Source: Lysobacter sp. Root494
GTDB lineage: Bacteria > Pseudomonadota > Gammaproteobacteria > Xanthomonadales > Xanthomonadaceae
Direction of reading: 5' to 3'
Assembly: GCF_001427225.1 (NCBI RefSeq)
Contig: NZ_LMFH01000007.1
Span: 124,001 to 188,000 of the forward strand
Length of the DNA stretch: 64,000 nucleotides
The position numbers were made by a program, and so were the translations under genes. The notes beneath the pieces are model-generated. The model was not told the origin of the DNA, made no database searches, and saw nothing but the letters and a program-made list of their open reading frames with translations. Numbering within the stretch: the stretch's first letter is position 1; each line of letters begins with the position of its first letter. Positions 48,905 through 59,219 of the stretch are shown here, piece after piece.

Positions 48905-49960
48905 CTACGCCTTCACCGCCTCAAGCACCTTGAAGCCCGCCTCCTGCGCCACCGTGCGCACGCCGGCGAACTGCTTCGCCAGTTCGACTTCATACGGAAG
49001 ATGGCGGTTGGCCACCATCCACAGGCGGCCGGCCGGCTTCAGCGCGGCGGCCGCAACCGCGATGAAGCGGCGGCCGATGTCGGGCCGGTCCGCGCGGCCC
49101 TGCGCGTGGAATGGCGGATTGCTGACGATCACGTCGTAGCGGCGATGCAGTCCGCTGGTGACATCGTGCCAATGGAAGCCGAGCGCAATGTGTTGGGCCT
49201 TCGCTGCGAGATTCACGCGCGCCAGGTCCAGCGCGCGGCGCTCGGCTTCGTAGAGATCCACGGAATCGATGCGCGGGCAGCGCGCCAGGAGTTCGCTCGA
49301 CAGGTAGCCGTAGCCGGCCCCGAGGTCCGCGGCAGCGCCGTGCAGGTCGCCCGGCAGTTGCGAGGCCAGCAGCGCGGAGGCCGCATCGATGCGATCCCAG
49401 GCGAACACGCCCGGGCGGCTGATGAAACGTCCACCGGCGATCGGACGTGGTGCATCGAGCTGCAGCCATTCCGCCAGCAGCGATGCATCGGCAGCGCCCT
49501 GCAACGGCTGCGTCCAAAACGCGCGGCACTTGTTCTTCGACAGATGCCCGAGCGGGCCCGCGAGTTTCGCGAGATCCGCCTCGCCCGACTTCGCGCCCTC
49601 ATCGTTGCGCAAGCAGGCCAACACGCGGCCGCCCGGCGCCGTGCGCGTGATTGCGCGTGCGTACAGCGCACGTGCTTCATCGCGTTGCCGGGGCGGCAGG
49701 ATCAGCACGAGCGGATGCAACGAAGTCGCATGTTCATCGACCAGTTGCAATCCGGAATGTTCGAGCCGGTCGGCTTCGGGCCTGAAGCTCTGCTCGCACA
49801 CGAGTCCGGGGAACGCGCGCTGGTGCAAGGGCCAGCCATCACGTGCGCGCAGGAACAACACGCTGTCGCCAGTGCCGCTTTCGCGCGGCCATGACAACGG
49901 ACCGTCCACCACGGGCAGCAACAGGGTTTCGAGCGCGATGTCGGGGCTGTCGGCGGACAC
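48905..49960 (-). CDS. rsmC: 16S rRNA guanine methyltransferase (RsmC-like)
   Basis: A 351-residue class I methyltransferase. The SAM-binding motif ADLGAGYGYLSSELL lies near residue 212 and the catalytic NPPFH near 285, the form used by N2-guanine methyltransferases. RsmC methylates G1207 of 16S rRNA in E. coli. The N-terminal half is a second, non-catalytic methyltransferase-like domain typical of RsmC. It lies next to rsuA on the same strand, two 16S-modifying enzymes together. Confidence 0.85.
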   Translation of the reverse strand: MSADSPDIALETLLLPVVDGPLSWPRESGTGDSVLFLRARDGWPLHQRAFPGLVCEQSFRPEADRLEHSGLQLVDEHATSLHPLVLILPPRQRDEARALYARAITRTAPGGRVLACLRNDEGAKSGEADLAKLAGPLGHLSKNKCRAFWTQPLQGAADASLLAEWLQLDAPRPIAGGRFISRPGVFAWDRIDAASALLASQLPGDLHGAAADLGAGYGYLSSELLARCPRIDSVDLYEAERRALDLARVNLAAKAQHIALGFHWHDVTSGLHRRYDVIVSNPPFHAQGRADRPDIGRRFIAVAAAALKPAGRLWMVANRHLPYEVELAKQFAGVRTVAQEAGFKVLEAVKA

Positions 49961-50089
49961 GCACGGCCTTCAGTGAGATTAACCAGCGTGGATTCTAACG
50001 TCCGCTGTCTCGCGCGATGCTGGTTAACGCAGGGGCAACACCACCGCAGGCATGATCGATGCAGGTGTCAAAAGGCAGGGAGATCCACG

Positions 50090-50353
50090 ATGCGCGCACT
50101 TTTTGTTGGCGGCTCCGTAGACAACAGCGAACTCGACCTTGATAGCGAACGCCCGCCGCTCCACTACCCCGAGAACACCGGCGGCGGCCACTCGCGTTAT
50201 CGCCTGCATCATGTCGGCGTGCGCGATGAAGGCGACATCGCCTATGTCGTTTACGCCGCCCCCGACCTCGCCGACGAAGTCGTGAGCAACATCAGCGACG
50301 AACGCAATTACCCGCGGCGCTTCCAGGCGACGCCCGCACTGGTTGCGCGCTGA
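50090..50353 (+). CDS. Small uncharacterised protein
   Basis: An 87-residue soluble protein (MRALFVGGSVDNSELDLD) with no signal peptide or membrane helix. The region RPPLHYPENTGGGHSRYRLHHVGVRD is rich in histidines. GGGAG lies about 7 nt before the ATG at 50090. The function is unknown. Confidence 0.65.
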   Translation: MRALFVGGSVDNSELDLDSERPPLHYPENTGGGHSRYRLHHVGVRDEGDIAYVVYAAPDLADEVVSNISDERNYPRRFQATPALVAR

Positions 50354-50463
50354 CCGCAGCCCGCGTCCGCGACTGGCTTTTGTTGTCGGATGGCGACGGC
50401 CGGTGCACCGCCGCTTGAGCCGCTGACCTAGACTGGCGGCATCCTTCGCAAGGGGAGGCGGCG

Positions 50464-52161
50464 ATGCGCAGGCAGTCGGCGGTACGTACCCTGGTTCGCT
50501 GCAGCCTGCTCGCGCTTGCGCTGGGCGCATGTGGCGGCGGTGGCGGTGGCCACTCCGGCGGCACGACGAATCCGCCCCCTCCGCCACCTCCTCCTCCCCC
50601 GCCGCCTCCCGCCACCGATGCGCAATACCTTGCCTCCGGGCCATCGCCTTTCACGGTGAACTGCGATGGCGTGACCAGCACCGGCACGCTGTACCAGAAC
50701 GCGGAAGTCGAGCCGTATCTCGCAGTCGATCCCACCAATCCGCAGAACCTGATCGGCGTGTGGCAACAGGACCGCTGGTCGAACGGCTCCTCGCGCGGCT
50801 TGATGGGTGCGAGTTCCTCCGACGGCGGCCAGACCTGGACGCGCACGCCGCTGCCGGTGTCACGTTGCGGTGGCGGCACCTTCGCCAACGGCGGCGATTA
50901 CGCACGTGCGACCGACCCATGGGTGACGTTCTCGCCCGACGGCACCGCGTACGCGATGGGTCTGGTCACCACCGGCGGTTCGTTCGAAGCCGGTTCGGTC
51001 AACGCGATGCTGGTGGTGCGCTCGACCGATCGCGGCCATAGCTGGAGCGCGCCGGTCACATTGATCCGCGACGGTGCCGGCTTCTTCAACGACAAGAACA
51101 CAATCACCGGCGATCCGTTCAATGCATCGTTCGTCTACGCCGCCTGGGATCGCCTGGTCGCCGGCGATGCGGGCGGGCCGACCTATTTCACCCGCAGCAC
51201 GAACGGCGGCGCGACGTGGGAAGCCGCGCGCGCGATCTTCGATCCGGGCCCCACGAGCCAGACGATCGGCAACCTCATCGTGGTGGCACCGAGCGGAACG
51301 CTGGTGAACCTGTTCACCCAGATCGACCGCGTGGGCACGGCGACGTCACTGCATCTCGACGTCATCCGCTCGCCGGACCGTGGCGTCACCTGGTCCGCGC
51401 CGACGCGCATCAGCGACGTGCTCGCGGTGGGCACGCACGATCCGCAGAGCGGCACGCCAGTCCGCGATGGCGCCAGCATCGCGCAGATCGCCGTGGGTTC
51501 GAGCGGGCACCTGTTCGCGGTGTGGCAGGACTCGCGCTTCAACAACGGCGCGTTCGACTCGATTGCGATTTCGCGTTCGACCGACAACGGCGTGACCTGG
51601 TCGGCCCCAACGCGCGTGAGCCCTGCGGGCCAGCCGGCCTTCACGCCGTCCGTGCATGTGCGTGCCAATGGCGATGTCGGCGTGACCTATTACGATTTCC
51701 GCAACAACACCGCGGCGGCCGGATTGCCTACCGACTACTGGCTGGCGAGGTCGAGCGACGGCGGCGTGAGCTGGTCGGAAACCCACGTCGCGACCGCGTT
51801 CGACCTCACCACGGCACCGCAGGCCGGCGGTGCGTACTTCCTCGGCGACTACCAGGCACTGGCCAGCCGCAACAACGTGTTCGTTCCGTTCTTCGTGAAG
51901 ACGAGCAACGGCGACCTGACCAATCGCACCGATGTCCATGCCGCGCCGGCGGTCTCGGTGACGGTCGCCGGTGCGCAGATGACATTGCAGTCGGCGGTCG
52001 CTTATCGCCTGGACCGCTTGCAGGCCGGCAGGCGCAGCGTGCCGCACGACTTCCGAGTGACTGACGAATTGCGTGCACGCGTCGACGCGCAAGCGGAGCG
52101 CAGCATGCGCTGGCGAATTCCGCGCTGGGGCGAGGCGACGATGGTTGCGAATCCGCCGTGA
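50464..52161 (+). CDS. Sialidase-like BNR-repeat lipoprotein
   Basis: A 565-residue secreted lipoprotein (lipobox ALGAC, then seven glycines and a run of 13 prolines). The main part contains six Asp-box (BNR) motifs, such as SSDGGQTWT, STDRGHSWS and STDNGVTWS, that form a six-bladed propeller. Proteins of this shape are sialidases or other glycosidases, but no catalytic arginine triad could be identified by eye. The polyproline stalk would lift the propeller from the membrane. The function is probably carbohydrate binding or hydrolysis; the substrate is unknown. Confidence 0.85.
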   Translation: MRRQSAVRTLVRCSLLALALGACGGGGGGHSGGTTNPPPPPPPPPPPPPATDAQYLASGPSPFTVNCDGVTSTGTLYQNAEVEPYLAVDPTNPQNLIGVWQQDRWSNGSSRGLMGASSSDGGQTWTRTPLPVSRCGGGTFANGGDYARATDPWVTFSPDGTAYAMGLVTTGGSFEAGSVNAMLVVRSTDRGHSWSAPVTLIRDGAGFFNDKNTITGDPFNASFVYAAWDRLVAGDAGGPTYFTRSTNGGATWEAARAIFDPGPTSQTIGNLIVVAPSGTLVNLFTQIDRVGTATSLHLDVIRSPDRGVTWSAPTRISDVLAVGTHDPQSGTPVRDGASIAQIAVGSSGHLFAVWQDSRFNNGAFDSIAISRSTDNGVTWSAPTRVSPAGQPAFTPSVHVRANGDVGVTYYDFRNNTAAAGLPTDYWLARSSDGGVSWSETHVATAFDLTTAPQAGGAYFLGDYQALASRNNVFVPFFVKTSNGDLTNRTDVHAAPAVSVTVAGAQMTLQSAVAYRLDRLQAGRRSVPHDFRVTDELRARVDAQAERSMRWRIPRWGEATMVANPP

Positions 52162-52252
52162 TCGCGGCCCTTGAGAACGGCTTGCTTCGCCCTGTCCTTC
52201 TCCTTGCAGGCGGAGGGAGATGCGTTCGACGGCTGGGTTTCCACGTGGTCGC

Positions 52253-53038
52253 TCATGACCGCGACAGGCGCATGAAACTCTCGCCTCGCGGCACGCCACT
52301 GGGCCCGAAGCGCCGCTCGGCGAACACGATCGCATCGGCTTCGACCAGCACCACCGTGCTGCAGCGCGTGCCATAGCGTTCGCCGCGCACGAAGGGCGGC
52401 GACAGCCACCGCTCCATTTCCAGGCCAATGCCGGTGTCCGGCAACGCATCGTCCGGCGCGGGCAGCGTGTCGCCCAGCGCGGCGAACAGCGGTTCGAGTG
52501 AAGACGCATCGACCTCGCGCGAGGATGCCGGCGATTCCAGCCATGTCCGCAGCGCGCGCGTCGCATGCCCGCTTTTCGGCCAGGCCGCATCGAACGCGCC
52601 GTTCGACATCGCGTGGATGCCCGGGCACACCGGCTGCGATGCGACGTCCGCATGGTTGGTCGCGAACACCAGCGATTCGCCGTCCCAGGTGAGCAGGTTA
52701 TAGCGGCCGTGTTCCTTCGCGATGGGCGCGAGCCGCGCAGCGAACGCCACCGCATCCACATCGCCACGCACGAAATCGCGAACCAGCGCGCCACGGGAAC
52801 GCGGCGAGGTTTCAGGTTGCGACCCGTCGCGCACGTTCGTCACCGCCGCCAACCGGCCACGCGTGGATACCTGCAGCCAGCTGCCGCCCGCCTGCAGGTC
52901 GCGGCCGCCATATACCGTCGGCGATTCAGGGTCGAACCCCGCAGGTACCGCGGGACGCCCGTGGAATTCGTCGCGATTGGCGATCAGCGCCAGCGTGTAG
53001 CGGGGATGGTCTTTCCAGGAGATTGCAATCAGGCACAT
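52253..53038 (-). CDS. NRDE/TANGO2 family protein
   Basis: A 261-residue soluble protein with the N-terminal MCLIAISWKDHPRYTL and ANRDEFHGRP (residues 19-28) that name the family. Cys2 after Met removal could be a nucleophile as in N-terminal nucleophile hydrolases. The function is not established in bacteria; eukaryotic relatives handle heme or lipids. No operon partner: the neighbours face away or toward it. Confidence 0.9.
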   Translation of the reverse strand: MCLIAISWKDHPRYTLALIANRDEFHGRPAVPAGFDPESPTVYGGRDLQAGGSWLQVSTRGRLAAVTNVRDGSQPETSPRSRGALVRDFVRGDVDAVAFAARLAPIAKEHGRYNLLTWDGESLVFATNHADVASQPVCPGIHAMSNGAFDAAWPKSGHATRALRTWLESPASSREVDASSLEPLFAALGDTLPAPDDALPDTGIGLEMERWLSPPFVRGERYGTRCSTVVLVEADAIVFAERRFGPSGVPRGESFMRLSRS

Positions 53039-53097
53039 GCGCGGATCATAGGCCGCCTGACGCGCTGCATTCGTGCAGGCGATGGCACACTGTGGGC

Positions 53098-53382
53098 ATG
53101 ACGGTCTATGTCGACGATGCCGTGCATCCCTGGCGCGGCCAGCGCTGGGCGCACCTGATGGCGGACACGCTCGAGGAACTGCACGCGATGGCGGCGCGAC
53201 TGGACATTCCGCGCCGCGCCTTCCAGAACAAGACCAGCGGTGCGCATTACGACGTTCCCGCCGCTCTGCGCGAGCGTGCGATCACGCTCGGCGCGGTGGC
53301 GATTTCGCGACACCGCGAGCGTGACCTGGTGAAGGCGGTGATCGCACGGGCCAAGGCGCAGGGCCGCGGCGAGATGCCGTGA
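53098..53382 (+). CDS. DUF4031 family protein
   Basis: A 94-residue soluble protein. The MTVYVDDAVHPWRGQRWAHLMADT start, the LDIPRRAFQ segment and the ends of the YDVP region match DUF4031. The function is unknown. The ATG lies 6 nt after a -10-like CACACT, so it may be leaderless. Confidence 0.8.
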   Translation: MTVYVDDAVHPWRGQRWAHLMADTLEELHAMAARLDIPRRAFQNKTSGAHYDVPAALRERAITLGAVAISRHRERDLVKAVIARAKAQGRGEMP

Positions 53383-53392
53383 ATGCGCCGCG

Positions 53393-53824
53393 TCAGCGTT
53401 GCAGCAACGTGCGCAGCACCGGCAATGTGGTGACATCGTCGATACCCTTGAAGGCGGCGATCGCCTCGCGCACGTCCGACAGCATCGAAGGCGTCTCGGC
53501 CTGCACCAGCACCAGCATGTCGGTGTCGCCGGCGACGCTGTGGCAGGCCTGCACCTGCGGCAGCGCGCCCAGTTGCGGCATCACGTCATCGCAGCTGAAG
53601 CCTTCCGCGTAGCGCAGCAGCAACCACGCCCGCAGCGGCTCGCCGGCGCTTCCCAGGCGCACGGTGTACTGCGCGATCACGCCGCTGGCTTCCAGCCGCG
53701 CCAGCCGTTCCTGCACCGTGCTGCGCGACAGGCCGACCGCCTTGGCCAGCTGCACGGCGGACAGCCGGGCGTTGTCCTGCAGCAGGGCGATGAGCTTGCG
53801 GTCGATGTCGTCGGGCGTCTTCAT
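53393..53824 (-). CDS. Lrp/AsnC family regulator
   Basis: A 143-residue transcription regulator: an N-terminal winged helix (LAKAVGLSRSTVQERLARLEASGVI, about residues 27-51) and a C-terminal RAM ligand domain (GDTDMLVLV near 104). The ATG at 53824 gives the family start; the 388-residue open frame upstream is a shadow. It faces away from the isochorismatase-like gene; divergent regulators often control their neighbour. An amino acid is the likely ligand, following the family. Confidence 0.92.
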   Translation of the reverse strand: MKTPDDIDRKLIALLQDNARLSAVQLAKAVGLSRSTVQERLARLEASGVIAQYTVRLGSAGEPLRAWLLLRYAEGFSCDDVMPQLGALPQVQACHSVAGDTDMLVLVQAETPSMLSDVREAIAAFKGIDDVTTLPVLRTLLQR

Positions 53825-53944
53825 GCCGCGATTATCCCCTTCCCGTTCCCCGGCGGATCGCAGGCACCGCCGGCGTTCTGCCGGGTTGAGACCGGCGGAC
53901 ACGCGTTCGCATAGTGCGGTTTTCTTCCACGCACCGGACTTCGC

Positions 53945-54529
53945 ATGCAACTCGATCCCCGCACCGCCCTCATTCCCATCGACGCGCAGCAGGCCTTCGA
54001 CCATGCGCCGTGGCCGCCGCGCAACAATCCGGCGATGGAAGCCAACGGCCTGCGCCTGCTCGACGCCTGGCGGGCCAGCGGCCGCCCGCTGCTCCATGTG
54101 AAGCACGATTCCCTGGTGCCCGGCTCGACCCTCGCCGTCTCGCACCCCGGCAATGCGTTTCGCTCCGGCTTCGAACCGCAGGGCGACGAGCCGCTGGTGC
54201 GCAAGTCGGTCAACGCCGCCTTCATCGGTACCGACCTCGACCTGCGCCTGCGCCGGCTCGGCATCACCAGCGTGGTGCTGTTCGGGATCAGCACCGACAT
54301 GTGCGTGTCGACCACCGCGCGCGTCGCCGCCAACCTCGGCTATCGCACGATCGTCGTGAGCGATGCCTGCTTCTGCTTCGACCAGCCCGACGGCGAAGGC
54401 GGCGTCATCCCGGCCGAACAGATCCAGCGTGCGCACCTGGCCACGCTGCGGGCGGAATTCGCCGAGATCGTCGACACCGATGCGGTGATCGCCCTGCTCC
54501 GGCAGGACGCGCGCGCACGCGCTGCATGA
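53945..54529 (+). CDS. Isochorismatase-like cysteine hydrolase
   Basis: A 194-residue hydrolase of the isochorismatase fold. The catalytic triad is visible as D13 (PIDAQQAF), K87 (LVRKSVNAAF) and C120 (GISTDMCVSTTAR), so it is probably active. Substrates in this family include nicotinamide, N-carbamoyl compounds and isochorismate; this one cannot be told. It is divergently transcribed from the Lrp-type regulator with 120 nt between, a likely regulatory pair. Confidence 0.92.
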   Translation: MQLDPRTALIPIDAQQAFDHAPWPPRNNPAMEANGLRLLDAWRASGRPLLHVKHDSLVPGSTLAVSHPGNAFRSGFEPQGDEPLVRKSVNAAFIGTDLDLRLRRLGITSVVLFGISTDMCVSTTARVAANLGYRTIVVSDACFCFDQPDGEGGVIPAEQIQRAHLATLRAEFAEIVDTDAVIALLRQDARARAA

Positions 54530-54570
54530 GGCCGGCATGCGGCCGTGCGGCAACCGCAACGACGGGCGCC

Positions 54571-54576
54571 TACAAT
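54571..54576 (+). promoter_or_regulatory. -10 box of the DUF3297 gene
   Basis: TACAAT upstream of the DUF3297 gene at normal distance, giving a leader of roughly 15-25 nt, unlike the leaderless cases. Confidence 0.45.
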
Positions 54577-54606
54577 GCGCCCTCGTTTCCCAACCGCATG
54601 ACCGCC

Positions 54607-54861
54607 ATGTCCGATACGCCGCCCGACCGCCTGTCCAACGACCCGCGCAGCAAGTTCTACGACGAAGCCCTGCTCGAACGCGGCATCGGCGTGCGCTTCA
54701 ACGGAGTGGAGCGACACAACGTCGAGGAATACTGCCTCAGCGAAGGCTGGGTGAAACTGCCGGTCGGCAAGGCGCTCGACCGTCGCGGCCAGCCGATGAC
54801 GATGAAGGTGAAGGGCACGGTCGAGGTGTGGTTCCTGACGGGTTCATCCGAGCAGGCTTGA
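54607..54861 (+). CDS. DUF3297 family protein
   Basis: An 84-residue soluble protein beginning MSDTPPDRLSNDPRSKFYDE, with GIGVRFNGVERHNVEEYCLSEGWVKLP in the middle, the DUF3297 signature. It is common in Alpha- and Gammaproteobacteria and its function is unknown. A second ATG lies three codons upstream. It precedes the pilU promoter and is transcribed alone. Confidence 0.88.
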   Translation: MSDTPPDRLSNDPRSKFYDEALLERGIGVRFNGVERHNVEEYCLSEGWVKLPVGKALDRRGQPMTMKVKGTVEVWFLTGSSEQA

Positions 54862-54963
54862 TCGAATCAGGCATTTTCGCGGGAGCGTGACCGCCTCCGC
54901 TTCCGCCATCGCATTCCGTACCTAGACTGCCCGCCCCGGGTGACGGGGACACGGGGGCGATCG

Positions 54964-56217
54964 GTGCTGAACGAGGAACAGGCGAAGGACTACATGCACA
55001 AGCTGCTGGCGGCGATGGCCAAGGCCGGCGGCTCCGACCTGTTCATCGCGCATGACTTCCCGCCGAGCATGAAGGCACACGGCGCGATGACGCCGCTGAC
55101 CCAGCAGAAGCTCACCGGCGAAGTCACCGCCCTGCTCGCGCGTTCGCTGATGAACGAGAAGCAGCGCGCCGAGTTCGCCACCGACCTGGAATGCAACTTC
55201 GCCATCGTCGTGCCGGGCGTGTCGCGCTTCCGCGTCAATGTGTTCGTGCAGCAGGGCAACGTCGGCATGGTGCTGCGCACGATCGCCGCGGAGATCCCGA
55301 ACTTCGAGAAGCTGCGCCTGCCCGAGGTGCTGAAGTCTGTGGTGATGGAAAAGCGCGGACTCGTGCTCGTCGTTGGCGGCACCGGTTCGGGCAAGTCGAC
55401 CTCGCTGGCGGCGATGATCGACCATCGCAACCGCACCTCCGCCGGCCACATCATCACGGTCGAAGACCCGGTCGAGTACGCGCACGTTTCGCAGAAGTCG
55501 CTGGTGACGCACCGCGAGGTCGGCGTCGACACGCATTCGTGGCACCACGCGCTGAAGAACACGCTGCGTCAGGCGCCCGACGTGATCCTGGTCGGCGAGA
55601 TCCGCGACGCCGAGACGATGGAGCACGCGATCTCCTTCGCCGAAACCGGCCATCTGTGCCTGTCGACGCTGCATGCCAACAGCGCGTCGCAGACGATGGA
55701 GCGCATCATCAACTTCTTCCCGGAAGAGCGCCGCACGCAGCTGCTGATGGACCTGTCGGCCAACCTGCGCGCGATCGTCTCGCAGCGCCTGATCCGCACC
55801 GAGGACGGCAAAGGCCGCGTCGCCGCGATCGAGATCCTGCTCAACACGCCGACCATCGCCGAGAAGATCTTCAAGGGCGAGTTCAACGAGCTGAAGGAAG
55901 TGATGAACAAGTCGCGCGAGCTCGGTATGCGCACGTTCGACTGGGCGCTGTTCGAGCTCTACAACGACGGGCACATCTCGTACGAGGAAGCGATCCGCAA
56001 TGCAGACTCGGCCAACGAGTTGCGGCTGAACATCAAGCTGAAGAGCAAGCGCGGCGAGCCGGCATCGGCAGCCGCGACCTCGCTTTCGCTGCACCAGGAG
56101 CCGACGCCGGAGGAAGTCGAGGCACTGCGGCAGGAAGAGCTGCGCAAGCAGCAGGCGAAGCGCGATGCGCTCGAACTGGAACGGCTGCAGGCGGCGAAGC
56201 GGACGGGAACCGGCTGA
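54964..56217 (+). CDS. pilU: Type IV pilus retraction ATPase PilU
   Basis: A 417-residue secretion ATPase of the PilT/PilU group. Walker A GGTGSGKST is at residues 138-146, followed by the Asp box VEDPVEY, Walker B IRDAET and the HIS box TGHLCLSTLHA. The GGTGSG form and the long charged C-terminal tail (about 340-417, rich in Q, E and R) indicate PilU, the accessory retraction ATPase, rather than PilT. It powers pilus retraction with PilT in twitching. PilT itself is not adjacent here. The GTG at 54964 follows GGGGG, and an alternative GTG lies 24 nt upstream. Confidence 0.9.
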   Translation: MLNEEQAKDYMHKLLAAMAKAGGSDLFIAHDFPPSMKAHGAMTPLTQQKLTGEVTALLARSLMNEKQRAEFATDLECNFAIVVPGVSRFRVNVFVQQGNVGMVLRTIAAEIPNFEKLRLPEVLKSVVMEKRGLVLVVGGTGSGKSTSLAAMIDHRNRTSAGHIITVEDPVEYAHVSQKSLVTHREVGVDTHSWHHALKNTLRQAPDVILVGEIRDAETMEHAISFAETGHLCLSTLHANSASQTMERIINFFPEERRTQLLMDLSANLRAIVSQRLIRTEDGKGRVAAIEILLNTPTIAEKIFKGEFNELKEVMNKSRELGMRTFDWALFELYNDGHISYEEAIRNADSANELRLNIKLKSKRGEPASAAATSLSLHQEPTPEEVEALRQEELRKQQAKRDALELERLQAAKRTGTG

Positions 56218-56293
56218 CCCACGCCTCCTGCGCGATGTCCGCCCGACGAAGAGCAGAAGCGTTTCGCGCCTGGCGGCGCTGTCAGCAATGGCC

Positions 56294-57055
56294 TCAGGCC
56301 TTGAGCTTGTAGCCCGTTCGGAAAATCCACGCGATCAGCACGATGCACAGCGCAAGGAAACCGAAGATCGCCGCGGTGCTCACCGCGATGTTCACGTCGC
56401 TGACACCGTAGAAGCTCCAGCGCATCCCGCTGATCAGGTACACCACCGGATTGAACAGCGCGAGCTTCTGCCACACCGGCGGCAACATGCTGATCGAATA
56501 GAACGCGCCGCCGAGGAAGGTGAGCGGCGTCAGCACCAGCAGCGGGATCACCTGCAGCTTCTGGAAGCTGTCGGCCCAGATGCCGATGATGAAGCCGAAC
56601 AGGCTGAAGCTCAGTGCTGTGAGGACGAGGAAGCAGCCCATCCAGAACGGATGCACGATCTCGTACGGCACGAAGAAGCGCGCGGTGATCAGGATCAGGG
56701 TGCCCAGCATCAGCGACTTGGTCGCAGCGGCGCCCACGTAACCGAACAGGATTTCGGTGGTGGATACCGGCGCCGACAATAGTTCGTAGATCGTGCCCGA
56801 CCACTTCGGCAGGTAGATTCCGAAGGATGCGTTCGACACGCTTTCGTTGAGCAGCGACAACATCACCAGGCCGGGAATGATGAAGGCACCGTAGCCGACG
56901 CCGTCGACGTCGCCCATGCGCGAGCCGATCGCCGCGCCGAAGACGATGAAATACAGCGAGGTCGACAACACCGGCGAGAGGATCGACTCCAGCAGCGTGC
57001 GGAAGGTGCGCGCCATTTCGAAGCGGTAGATGGCGCGGATGGCGTGAGTGTTCAT
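56294..57055 (-). CDS. ABC-2 type permease (YadH-like)
   Basis: A 253-residue inner-membrane permease with six helices. The [20 protein letters not shown] segment and the second half [19 protein letters not shown] are ABC-2 signatures shared with YadH and NodJ. The ATPase gene lies upstream, separated by a family A repeat. Together they would export an unknown substrate, perhaps a polysaccharide or drug. The ATG at 57055 matches the family; the longer frame runs into the repeat. Confidence 0.93.
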   Translation of the reverse strand: MNTHAIRAIYRFEMARTFRTLLESILSPVLSTSLYFIVFGAAIGSRMGDVDGVGYGAFIIPGLVMLSLLNESVSNASFGIYLPKWSGTIYELLSAPVSTTEILFGYVGAAATKSLMLGTLILITARFFVPYEIVHPFWMGCFLVLTALSFSLFGFIIGIWADSFQKLQVIPLLVLTPLTFLGGAFYSISMLPPVWQKLALFNPVVYLISGMRWSFYGVSDVNIAVSTAAIFGFLALCIVLIAWIFRTGYKLKA

Positions 57056-57110
57056 GGGTTTGTCCACCTCGCGCCGCCGTGCCAGGGCGCGTTTTCGCCT
57101 TTGCTGTTGC

Positions 57111-57250
57111 TCGTCATCCCTGCGAAAGCAGGGATCCAGTGTCTTGGGCTTTTGACCGGCCAATCTTTAGAAGCAAAGACAGAAGCGAAGTCACTGGATG
57201 ACCGGACATCCGTCCGTGGAACAGACGCCTGCTTTCGCAGGAATGACGAG
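57111..57250. repeat. Palindromic repeat, family A copy 5
   Basis: Left TCGTCATCCCTGCGAAAGCAGGG, right CTGCTTTCGCAGGAATGACGA, around a TCACTGGA core: the longest copy. It sits between the ABC-2 permease and ATPase genes. Confidence 0.88.
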
Positions 57251-57284
57251 AAAAAAAACGGGCGATTCGGGATGCTTACATAAC

Positions 57285-58235
<951 letters not shown>

Positions 58236-58290
58236 CGGGGCGACCGGGGCATCGTAATCGACGACTGGTGCGAGACCGTGCTGCACGGCA

Positions 58291-58560
58291 TCAGCCCATT
58301 TCGCCGAGCCGGCGCGCGGCGTCGGCATCGCGCGCCGTACGCGTGAGCCTGGCCAGCAGGGCGCGCAGCGCGGGGACTGCGACCCAGGCCACCGGCAGCG
58401 CGATAAGGAACGCGAGGCCCCAGTTACCCAACCAGGCCCGCAGCAGGCCCGGAGCGAGCCCGTGGTGGATCGTGGTCATCGCGAAGCTGATCACCGCGGA
58501 CATCACCGTGACCATCGAGGGGACAAAAGCGAATTGCGCCTGGCGCGGTGTCAGCAACAT
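58291..58560 (-). CDS. DUF2798 family small membrane protein
   Basis: An 89-residue protein with two membrane helices (about residues 12-33 and 42-68) joined by a [10 protein letters not shown] turn, matching DUF2798. Function unknown. It is upstream of the YadG-like ATPase gene on the same strand, 55 nt away, and could be cotranscribed with it. Confidence 0.8.
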   Translation of the reverse strand: MLLTPRQAQFAFVPSMVTVMSAVISFAMTTIHHGLAPGLLRAWLGNWGLAFLIALPVAWVAVPALRALLARLTRTARDADAARRLGEMG

Positions 58561-58853
58561 GGCGGCGTCTCGTACGGGGGATGGTGCATAGGCTAGGTGC
58601 GGCATGATGGCCTGATAAGCCGGAAATGGAGGGACGAATCGTCCCGTCGACGGGGCAATCGACCGCCGCGCCGCAAGCAACGGGCGCCGGCTTCATCCGG
58701 GTCTGCATGAATGCGAGGCAACATCGCCCCGCTGAAATGGCGATGGCGATCAAGATTCGCGAACTTGCCGTTGAACCCGGCTCCCGTGTCCCCGCGCGCC
58801 GGCCCTACCATCGCGCCACACGCACCACCACGGATCAAAGAGGGGGATACACC

Positions 58854-59168
58854 ATGAAGAAGCACCTGCTGCTCGCAGTCTCGCTGGCCCTGCTGTCGCT
58901 GTCGTCCGTCGCCATTGCCAAGGGCAAGGGTCATGGCCACGGCCATGGCGGGCACGGCGATCATCCGCCGGGCAATCATTACGGCTGGCACAAGGGCGAG
59001 CGCATCGACGTCGTCTACATGCAACCGCGCTACTACGTCGAGGACTACCGCGTGTACCACCTCGCCCCGCCGCCGCCGGGCCACCGCTGGGTGCGCCATC
59101 CGGACGGCCGCATGATCCTGGTCGCCGTGGCCACCGGCATCATCGCGGACATCCTGCTGCACCACTGA
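58854..59168 (+). CDS. RcnB-like His-rich secreted protein, first copy
   Basis: A 104-residue exported protein with a signal peptide (MKKHLLLAVSLALLSLSSVAIA) and a histidine-glycine run (HGHGHGGHGDH). The C-terminal half (WHKGERIDVVY, YYVEDYRVYHLAPPPPGHRWV) matches the RcnB fold, which binds nickel or cobalt in the periplasm in E. coli. It ends with an ILVAVATGIIADILLHH segment identical to that of the next gene, so the two are tandem duplicates. GGGGG lies about 8 nt before the ATG. Confidence 0.82.
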   Translation: MKKHLLLAVSLALLSLSSVAIAKGKGHGHGHGGHGDHPPGNHYGWHKGERIDVVYMQPRYYVEDYRVYHLAPPPPGHRWVRHPDGRMILVAVATGIIADILLHH

Positions 59169-59219
59169 GCCAGCATGCAGGCGACGCCGTGTTCGCGTCG
59201 TCTGCTTTGGGGAATCAAC

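Noticed and set aside
52915-52950. T-arm-like sequence suggesting a tRNA
   Set aside because: It lies inside the NRDE gene; no acceptor stem or anticodon arm can be built around it.
53083-53097. Second sigma-54-like promoter (GG and GC 12 bp apart) before the DUF4031 gene
   Set aside because: The GC pair touches the start codon, so transcription would begin inside the gene, and the -12 half is a poor match. A sigma-70-like -10 box explains the spot better.
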